A DNA stretch of 9,035 nucleotides from an uncultured beta proteobacterium (GTDB taxonomy: Bacteria; Pseudomonadota; Gammaproteobacteria; Burkholderiales; Rhodocyclaceae). A model generated the notes under the pieces. The model worked only from the letters and a program-made list of their open reading frames with translations, searched no databases and was not told the DNA's origin. The stretch lies in assembly GCA_903930395.1 (NCBI GenBank), contig CAIYYE010000153.1, forward strand, positions 1 through 9,035, read 5' to 3'. Position numbers and translations under genes: made by a program. Numbering within the stretch: the stretch's first letter is position 1; every line of letters starts with the position of its first letter. This document shows positions 1 through 5,129 of the stretch, piece after piece.

Positions 1-955
1 GGCCGGCCACGGTCAGCGGCGGCAGCTGGCCGCGGAGCTGGACATGCAGCGACTTGCCATTGACATTGATCTCGTAACTGCCTTGCGGCGTATGGCGCAG
101 ACGGTCGATGAGGGCTGACAGGTTGCTTTCGAAAACCATCGAGAAGTCGCGCCGAACGGCGTCAACCTGGCGAATGCCGAGCAGGTCGGTGCCGTTGCGG
201 TTCATGGCCAGGACCTGACCGTCGAGCGAAACGGCCGCGACGCCTTCTTTCGGGCTGCCCAGGTAATCGGCGCGGCTATGGAAGCAGACCAGGATGTCGC
301 GGGCGTGTACCGACTCGAAGAGGCGGCGCTCGACGATGGACGAGGACATGCGGACGAGACCGAGCGTATGCCGCTGGTAACTGCGATAGTCGCCGGAAAT
401 ATCAAGAACGCCGATCAGGCGTCCGTCCGGCCCGAAGATCGGGCTGGCGCAGCAGGTCAGGAAACCGTTGTGCTCGAGAAAATGTTCGCCGCCGAGGATG
501 GAGACCGGGCCTTCTTCAGTGAGGGCAGTACCAATGGCATTGGTGCCGCGCTGGTTTTCGTCCCACGAGGCGCCGGCCGAGAGCGCGACACGGTCGGCGC
601 GATCGACGAAATCGGCATCGCCGACTGTTTCGAGGAGCAGGCCGTTGGCGTCGGCGAGGATGACCATGCTGCCGGATTCGCGGATCTGCTCGAAGACGTG
701 CTCCATGATCGGCCGTCCCTGGGCGAGCAGGAAGCGGTTGCGGTCCTGTTCCGTTTTCAGGGCAACGCGATCCATGGCGTCGGTGGCCGGGATGAAATTG
801 CCTTCGCCCAGCCCGAAGCGCCGGCAGCGTTCCCACGAACGGAGGATGACCGGATCGATCAGGCCGTCGGGGACGGTGCCTTCTTCAAAAAACAGTTGTC
901 TGGCCTGTTGCAGGCGCTGGCCATGGATTTCGGCCAATAGTTGAATTTGTCCCAT
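1..955 (-). CDS. AcoR-type sigma-54-dependent transcriptional activator, N-terminal part (3' end beyond window)
   Basis: Reading the minus strand from the ATG at 955-953 gives an open frame of 318 codons running off the left edge. A strong Shine-Dalgarno (GGAGG at 964-960) precedes the start. The protein begins with the segment typical of AcoR-like activators, including SWERC at residues 40-44. A GAF-type sensor region follows at about residues 75-215, with RGTNAIGTAL at 136-145 and CCASPIF...GRLIGVLDISGD at about 168-189. A PAS-like segment starts near residue 230 (GVAAVSLDGQVLAMNRNG). In this family (AcoR, acetoin; BmoR, alcohols) these domains bind a small effector and are followed by a sigma-54-interacting AAA+ ATPase and a Fis-type HTH; both would lie left of position 1 and are not seen. 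It is divergent from the cytochrome c-550 operon, whose promoter is of sigma-54 type, so it is the obvious candidate activator. The effector is unknown; an alcohol, aldehyde or ketone is inferred from context. Confidence 0.9.
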   Translation of the reverse strand, partial: MGQIQLLAEIHGQRLQQARQLFFEEGTVPDGLIDPVILRSWERCRRFGLGEGNFIPATDAMDRVALKTEQDRNRFLLAQGRPIMEHVFEQIRESGSMVILADANGLLLETVGDADFVDRADRVALSAGASWDENQRGTNAIGTALTEEGPVSILGGEHFLEHNGFLTCCASPIFGPDGRLIGVLDISGDYRSYQRHTLGLVRMSSSIVERRLFESVHARDILVCFHSRADYLGSPKEGVAAVSLDGQVLAMNRNGTDLLGIRQVDAVRRDFSMVFESNLSALIDRLRHTPQGSYEINVNGKSLHVQLRGQLPPLTVAG

Positions 956-1032
956 CTCTCCTCCGGAACCTCTGTCTGTCTATTTATCGTTTTATTGCTT
1001 CATAACGTAACACCTGCCCTTTTTATAAGCAA

Positions 1033-1053
1033 TGTGGCGAGCAGTGCGCTACA
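1033..1053. promoter_or_regulatory. Inverted repeat, candidate upstream activator binding site
   Basis: TGTGGCG at 1033-1039 and CGCTACA at 1047-1053 form a 7-bp inverted repeat with one mismatch (TGTGGCG against TGTAGCG), separated by 7 bases. The centre near 1043 is about 140 bases upstream of the predicted sigma-54 transcription start. That is within the usual distance for enhancer sites of sigma-54 activators. Assignment to the divergent AcoR-type regulator is inference; only one clear copy was found. Confidence 0.5.
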
Positions 1054-1155
1054 CCTTTGAGCAAATGCCGTGCCATGTACAGGCGGATCCCACCGTTTCG
1101 CGCCGTCTCCGGCAATGGCCGGTGGCAGTGTGATCTTTCTCCAGGGCCAGGGAGC

Positions 1156-1171
1156 TGGCACAGGGCTTGCA
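1156..1171 (+). promoter_or_regulatory. Sigma-54 (-24/-12) promoter of the cytochrome c-550 operon
   Basis: The sequence TGGCACAGGGCTTGCA matches the RpoN consensus TGGCACG-N4-TTGCW at all fixed positions except the seventh base (A for G). The invariant GG (1157-1158) and GC (1169-1170) are 10 bases apart, as required. Transcription would start near 1182, leaving a leader of about 38 bases before the GTG start at 1220. The divergently encoded sigma-54 activator supports the call. Confidence 0.85.
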
Positions 1172-1219
1172 GATGCCTAGTCACAAAGGCAGCAACCCGA
1201 CCTCAAACAAGGAGACATA

Positions 1220-1648
1220 GTGAAACATCCCGTCCGAAACTTTGGCGCCATCCTTGGCGCGGTATTGATCAGCGTGGCAGCCCAGCAGGCATTTGCCCAT
1301 GGTGACGTTGTCCCGCAGGCCGTCGATACGACCGGGCTGAAAAACGTCGGCCCTGATTTCCTGGCGAGCAATCCTTATCGCAAGGATAAGACCGCCATTC
1401 GCATCGGAGATTCAGCCTATAACCAGAACTGCGCGCGCTGCCACGGTCTCGGCGGCATTTCCGGCGGCATTGCGCCGGACCTGCGCTACCTGCCGCTGGG
1501 CGATGAAGGCGACGAAGTTTTCCTGCAGCGTATCCGCAAGGGCGCCGTGCGTGACGGCCGGGTTTACATGCCGCCATTTGAAGGCATCCTGAGCCAGGAA
1601 GCCATGTGGACCATCCGGGCATGGCTGGAAACCGTCCATGAAGAATAA
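1220..1648 (+). CDS. pedF: Cytochrome c-550, PedF type
   Basis: A 142-residue periplasmic c-type cytochrome, the expected electron acceptor of PQQ-dependent alcohol dehydrogenases. A signal peptide covers about residues 1-26, with cleavage before HGDVVPQAVDTTGL, a stretch I recognise as typical of the PedF family. One haem c site is C71-A-R-C74-H75, embedded in AYNQNCARCHGLGGISGG. The probable axial methionine is M117 in VYMPPF. The start is GTG at 1220; AAGGAG at 1209-1214 sits five bases upstream and no ATG in this frame fits better. It is the first gene after the sigma-54 promoter, and its last 11 bases overlap the next gene, indicating translational coupling. In Pseudomonas, PedF-like and ExaB cytochromes are encoded beside the quinoprotein ethanol dehydrogenase. 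Here that enzyme is not adjacent, so its partner must be encoded elsewhere (inference). Confidence 0.9.
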   Translation: MKHPVRNFGAILGAVLISVAAQQAFAHGDVVPQAVDTTGLKNVGPDFLASNPYRKDKTAIRIGDSAYNQNCARCHGLGGISGGIAPDLRYLPLGDEGDEVFLQRIRKGAVRDGRVYMPPFEGILSQEAMWTIRAWLETVHEE

Positions 1649-2486
1649 TCGCCGCCTCTGGCTCCAGGCGCTCGCCGCCCTGCCCATGGCCGTGGCCCTG
1701 CCGGCCATGGCCGATGGCTTCGAAACGATCCGTCAGCGCGGTCGCCTGCGCGTTGCGGTTTACAACGATTTCCCGCCGTATTCGCTGGCCGGCGGCAAGG
1801 GCATCGACGCCGACATTGCCAGGGCGATTGCCGCAAAGCTCGGCCTGACGGCTGAAATCGTCGGTTACAACGCCGATGAGGACATGAACGACGACCTCCG
1901 CAACATGGTCTGGAAAGGCCATTACCTCGGCACCCAGCCATCTGACGTGATGATGCATGTGCCAGTTGACGAGTACCTGGCGCGCGCCAACGACAAGGTT
2001 CGCATCTTTGGCGCCTACCACGTCGAAACGCTGGCCCTGGCGCGCAATCCGGAACGTGTGCCGAAGGCGCTGGCAGGCTCGGCAGCGGTGGCGCTGGAAA
2101 TCTTCACGCGTGAAAAAATCGGTGTCGAAACTGCTTCGCTGGCGGACTCCTTCCTGCTTGGTGTGCTGAACGGTCGCCTGCGCGAAAATGTGGTGCACTT
2201 CAAGAGCGTTGCCGAAGCGGCACAGGGCATGGCCGAGGGCAAGGTGGCAGCAGTGCTGGCGCCGCGTGCCGAGCTCGAAGCGGCGGTCAAGGGGCAGGCC
2301 AAGGTCGTCCTCGACAGCCCGAAATTTGCCGAACTTAAGGTCGATAGCTGGGCGCTCGGCATGGCCGTCAAGGTTGAGGATCAGGCGCTGGCCGAGGCCA
2401 TTGGCGGCGCGCTCGCCGGCTTGAAGGCGGATGGCACGATAGCCGACATTTTCAAGCGCCACGGCATTACCCATCAGGCCAGCTGA
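1638..2486 (+). CDS. Quinoprotein dehydrogenase-associated periplasmic solute-binding protein
   Basis: A 282-residue protein with a probable signal peptide (residues 1-25, cut after AMA). The N-terminal segment RGRLRVAVYNDFPPYS is characteristic of family 3 extracellular solute-binding proteins and is followed by GIDADIARAIAAKLGL. The sequence fits the subgroup found beside PQQ-dependent dehydrogenases (PedG and XoxJ-like), which occurs without ABC permease or ATPase genes; none are present here. In methylotrophs the related MxaJ/XoxJ proteins are thought to help mature or activate the quinoprotein dehydrogenase, so a chaperone or assembly role is more likely than transport (inference). The ATG at 1638 overlaps the end of the cytochrome gene by 11 bases, with only a weak ribosome site (GGAAA), again suggesting coupling. 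The bound ligand, if any, cannot be read from the sequence. Confidence 0.85.
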   Translation: MKNNRRLWLQALAALPMAVALPAMADGFETIRQRGRLRVAVYNDFPPYSLAGGKGIDADIARAIAAKLGLTAEIVGYNADEDMNDDLRNMVWKGHYLGTQPSDVMMHVPVDEYLARANDKVRIFGAYHVETLALARNPERVPKALAGSAAVALEIFTREKIGVETASLADSFLLGVLNGRLRENVVHFKSVAEAAQGMAEGKVAAVLAPRAELEAAVKGQAKVVLDSPKFAELKVDSWALGMAVKVEDQALAEAIGGALAGLKADGTIADIFKRHGITHQAS

Positions 2487-2488
2487 CC

Positions 2489-3433
2489 ATGTACCTGCGC
2501 CTGCCGAAACTTCTCCTCGCCGTCCTCAGCTGCGCCTTTTCCGCTGCCGGGCTGGCCGCGCCACTGGCTTACGTGCCGAACGAAAAATCGGCCAGCGTCA
2601 GCATCATCGATACGGTGACCGAACGGCGTCTTGGCGACATTCCTGTCGGCCAGCGCCCGCGCGGCATCGCGGCCGGTGAAGGGCGGCTTTACCTGACCGA
2701 TGGCAAGAGCGGCAGCGTGCTGATCGTCGATACCGTGGCCGGCAAGCAGATCGCTACGCTGCGGGTTGGCGATTCGCCGGAAGGCATCAGCCTGTCGCCT
2801 GACGGCAAGCTGCTCGCCGTGGCGGTCGAGGACGACAACAGCGTCGTCCTGCTCGCCGCGCCGCAGGGTGTTGAACTGGCGCGCATCAAGGTGCAGGGCA
2901 AGAACCCGGAGCATGCCGTGTTCAGTCCCGACGGCCGCTGGCTCTATGTCAGCGCCGAAGAGGCCGAGCAGGTCGATGTCATCGATGTCGCGGCGCGCCA
3001 GCAGGTGGCGAGTATCCCGGTCGGCAAGCGGCCGCGCGGCATTGGCTTCCTGCCCGACGGCAGTCGCGCCTATGTCGCCAGCGAAATGACCGGCAAGGTC
3101 TACGTCATTGATGTCGCCGGGCGTCGTGTCATCGCCGAAATCACTGCCGGCCAATACCCGGCAGGCATCGCGGTGCACCCGGACGGCAAACGCGTCTTCG
3201 TTTCCAACGGACGCGATCCGTCGGTGATGGCCATCGATGTCGCGAGCAATACCGTCGTGGCCACCGTCGAAGTCGGCAAACGTCCGTGGAACATGGCGAT
3301 CACGCCGGATGGCAGCAAGCTTTACGTGGCCAACGGTCGTTCCGCAACGGTCTCTGTCATCGCTATGGGCAACTACAAGAGGCTGGCTGATATCGACGTC
3401 GGCGAACTGCCCTGGGGCGTCAGCATCCGATGA
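2489..3433 (+). CDS. PQQ-catabolism-associated YVTN beta-propeller protein
   Basis: A 314-residue secreted protein with a signal peptide at about residues 1-24. The rest consists of about 40-residue repeats with the pattern VGxxPxGI, x-PDG-x-x-x-YV and a DV/DT turn. I count seven repeat cores: VGQRPRGIA, VGDSPEGIS, QGKNPEHAV, VGKRPRGIG, AGQYPAGIA, VGKRPWNMA and VGELPWGVS. The last is cut short at the C-terminus, and the N-terminal AYVPNEKSASVSIIDT would complete it, giving a closed seven-bladed propeller. Proteins of this family occur with PQQ-dependent alcohol oxidation genes; their role is not established, and a scaffold or dehydrogenase-maturation role is plausible. No catalytic residues are evident. 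The ATG lies two bases after the previous stop with little Shine-Dalgarno sequence, so expression probably depends on coupling. Confidence 0.88.
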   Translation: MYLRLPKLLLAVLSCAFSAAGLAAPLAYVPNEKSASVSIIDTVTERRLGDIPVGQRPRGIAAGEGRLYLTDGKSGSVLIVDTVAGKQIATLRVGDSPEGISLSPDGKLLAVAVEDDNSVVLLAAPQGVELARIKVQGKNPEHAVFSPDGRWLYVSAEEAEQVDVIDVAARQQVASIPVGKRPRGIGFLPDGSRAYVASEMTGKVYVIDVAGRRVIAEITAGQYPAGIAVHPDGKRVFVSNGRDPSVMAIDVASNTVVATVEVGKRPWNMAITPDGSKLYVANGRSATVSVIAMGNYKRLADIDVGELPWGVSIR

Positions 3434-3963
3434 GCGCCCAACGCTACACGCTGCCGGCCATCGCGCTGCACTGGGCGCAGGCCGTCGTTATCGTCTGGCT
3501 GCTCTGGCTGGGCTGGACCATGCTCGATCTGCCCAAGGGGGCGGAACGCAGCGCCGCCTATGGCCTGCACAAGTCGCTTGGCCTGCTTGCTCTGCTCCTG
3601 ATCGTTGCCCGCCTGGCCTGGCGCCGCGGCCATCCGGCGCCGCGCGCCATCAGCGGTGGCTGGGAAGCCAGACTGGCCACGGCTGTTCACCACGCGCTCT
3701 ACGCCATGCTGTTCCTGGCGCCGCTGGCCGGCTACCTCGCCTCGTCCTTCACGCCCTACGCCATCAAGTTCTTCGGTATCGAACTGCCGAAGACCGGCTG
3801 GCCTGACGAGTCGCTTAATGGACTCTTCAAATGGGCGCACGTGGTTTTTGTCTGGAGCCTGGCCGGCCTGATCGCCCTGCATGTCGCCGGCGCACTCAAA
3901 CATGCCCTCAAGCGTGACGGCACACTGCAGCGCATGCTGCCCGGCGGTCTGTTCAAAAATTGA
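3430..3963 (+). CDS. Cytochrome b561 family membrane protein
   Basis: A 177-residue integral membrane protein with four predicted helices at about residues 10-32, 48-66, 88-108 and 136-156. The candidate haem b ligands of the bacterial CybB-like family are in place: H14 (ALHWAQ), H47 (LHKSLG), H137 (WAHVVF) and H151 (LHVAG); H87/H88 lie at the start of helix 3. Such proteins pass electrons between the quinone pool and periplasmic partners. The ATGA overlap with the propeller gene (3430-3433) makes it the fourth coupled gene of the operon. Its place with a quinoprotein cytochrome c suggests it links that pathway to membrane quinone (inference; direction of flow unknown). Length is normal for the family and no defect is seen. 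Confidence 0.87.
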   Translation: MSAQRYTLPAIALHWAQAVVIVWLLWLGWTMLDLPKGAERSAAYGLHKSLGLLALLLIVARLAWRRGHPAPRAISGGWEARLATAVHHALYAMLFLAPLAGYLASSFTPYAIKFFGIELPKTGWPDESLNGLFKWAHVVFVWSLAGLIALHVAGALKHALKRDGTLQRMLPGGLFKN

Positions 3964-3985
3964 ACAACTGCTCCATGGCGGAGCA
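3951..3985 (+). other. Two adjacent dyads at the end of the accessory operon (possible weak terminator)
   Basis: A perfect palindrome GTTCAA-AAA-TTGAAC spans the stop codon of the cytochrome b561 gene (3951-3965). A second hairpin, TGCTCC-atggc-GGAGCA, follows at 3969-3985. Neither is followed by a T-run, so this is not a standard intrinsic terminator. They may stabilise the 3' end of the mRNA or assist Rho-dependent ending. Confidence 0.3.
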
Positions 3986-4272
3986 AAACAATCTGACCAA
4001 AGTAATAGATGCATCCGCACTCGTAACGAAGAATCGCGCTTGAACGACGGGTTTCCTGTGCGGCGGCCCAGTTGAGGGGTGCTGGCGGGCGTACCTTTAA
4101 TGGCGTCGCTGAAAAACAAGTTGCCTCTCAAGGGTGTAGGCACCGGTCAACCTGATACCGCCCTGTCGTCCCAAAGAAAATTCTTATATAACAAAATCAA
4201 TTTTACTGGCGAAATTGGTTTTTATGGTCCATTATGGACTCTCTAGGGAAGCGTATAAAAGGGAGCGTGATA
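3964..4272. other. Intergenic region between accessory operon and sensory pair
   Basis: This 309-base gap has no convincing gene. The left end holds the second small dyad described above. A TGCCT/AGGCA inverted repeat with an 11-base loop lies around 4124-4144. From about 4175 to 4235 the base composition turns AT-rich compared with the surrounding genes, as expected for a promoter of the binding protein gene. I could not find a convincing -35/-10 pair or a -24/-12 pair. A short in-frame extension of the next gene to an ATG at 4234 is possible but lacks a ribosome site. Confidence 0.5.
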
Positions 4273-5109
4273 ATGCGCCAGGTGTGCCACCTGATTCGGT
4301 TTTGCATGATCATCGGGGCAATGCTGTTTCAACCGCTGGCCTCGGCTGCCGACAAGACCTTGCGTCTGGGAACCCTGCCTGTCCTCTCGGCGCGTGCCGC
4401 TTACGAAATCTACGCGCCCCTCATGGAAAACCTGGAGAAGGGCCTGGGGTTTTCATCGGTCCAGTTGGAGACGCCGCCGCATTTCAGCGGTATGTACCAG
4501 CGGATTCAGGCAAACGGTTTTGACCTCCTGCTCTGCCCGCCACACATTGCCCGACTGGCCCAAAAGCGACTGGGTTGGCATCCGCTGGTGATGTTCCAGC
4601 CCGAGCACCGGGCGGTTCTGTTGGCCCGGGAAGCCGATGGGCCGGCCACTCTGGACGCTCTTCGGGGCGGCACGATCGCCGTGCTCGACAACAATGCGCT
4701 CGTTGCGATGATCATGATGGAAGCCCTGGCGAAGAAGGGCTTGGTCATGAACCGGGATTTCAAGGTGATCGAGACGCGCAGCTATGACAGTAGTCAGATC
4801 GCCGTCAAACAGGGCGTTGCCCAAGCCATGGTTTTCCGCAGCCAGGGATTTATCGACGCCCATGCCCGCGATCAATTGAAGATCCTTTTCGAGGCCGGAG
4901 TCCTGCCCGGCTATGTGCTCATTGCAGCTCCCGATACGGCCAGGGCTCAGTTGCAAAAATTGCGGACCCAACTGCTGGCTTTTGGCAAAACACCGGAGGC
5001 CAGACCATTTCTGCAAAAGCTGGGGTATGACTCGTTGAGCGTGGCAAGCGAAGAATCCATGCGACGAATGGACGCGTATCTCGACCTGACAGAGTCGAAG
5101 TTGAAGTAA
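4273..5109 (+). CDS. PhnD-like periplasmic phosphate/phosphonate-type solute-binding protein
   Basis: A 278-residue protein of the PhnD-like family (phosphate/phosphite/phosphonate-type binding proteins). A signal peptide covers about residues 1-25 (hydrophobic CMIIGAMLFQPLASA, then ADKTLRLGTLP). The body shows the usual LRLGTLPVLSARAAYEIYAPLMENLEK opening in pieces, then FDLLLCPPHIA, a central lobe with LRGGTIAVLDNNALVAMIMM, and a C-terminal lobe with VKQGVAQAMVFRSQGF. I chose the ATG at 4273 because AAAAGGGAG at 4257-4265 is ideally spaced; an in-frame ATG at 4234 would add 13 polar residues and has no ribosome site. No permease or ATPase gene is nearby. The gene is followed after 20 bases by a membrane histidine kinase, so it probably serves as the periplasmic ligand receptor for that kinase, as in TorT/TorS-type systems (inference). 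The true ligand need not be a phosphonate. Confidence 0.82.
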   Translation: MRQVCHLIRFCMIIGAMLFQPLASAADKTLRLGTLPVLSARAAYEIYAPLMENLEKGLGFSSVQLETPPHFSGMYQRIQANGFDLLLCPPHIARLAQKRLGWHPLVMFQPEHRAVLLAREADGPATLDALRGGTIAVLDNNALVAMIMMEALAKKGLVMNRDFKVIETRSYDSSQIAVKQGVAQAMVFRSQGFIDAHARDQLKILFEAGVLPGYVLIAAPDTARAQLQKLRTQLLAFGKTPEARPFLQKLGYDSLSVASEESMRRMDAYLDLTESKLK

Positions 5110-5129
5110 TGCCATGAAGCGATAAGAGC

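Noticed and set aside
278..940. Long plus-strand open frame (220 codons) opposite the activator gene
   Set aside because: The minus-strand frame has a ribosome site and clear GAF/AcoR motifs; the plus-strand translation looks like no known family and is a by-product of high GC content.
1269..2474. Minus-strand open frame of 401 codons opposite the cytochrome and binding protein genes
   Set aside because: Both plus-strand genes show signal peptides and family motifs over the whole stretch; the antisense frame spans two genes and has no recognisable domain.
2474..3178. Minus-strand open frame opposite the beta-propeller gene
   Set aside because: Its regular Asp-rich repeats are the mirror of the propeller repeats, not an independent protein.
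4084..4100. TGGCGGG...CTTTAA as a second sigma-54 promoter
   Set aside because: The GG and GC spacing is wrong and the -12 TTGC is missing.
4234..4272. Upstream in-frame ATG for the PhnD-like protein
   Set aside because: No ribosome site, and it would put a charged extension before the signal peptide; the ATG at 4273 has an ideal site.
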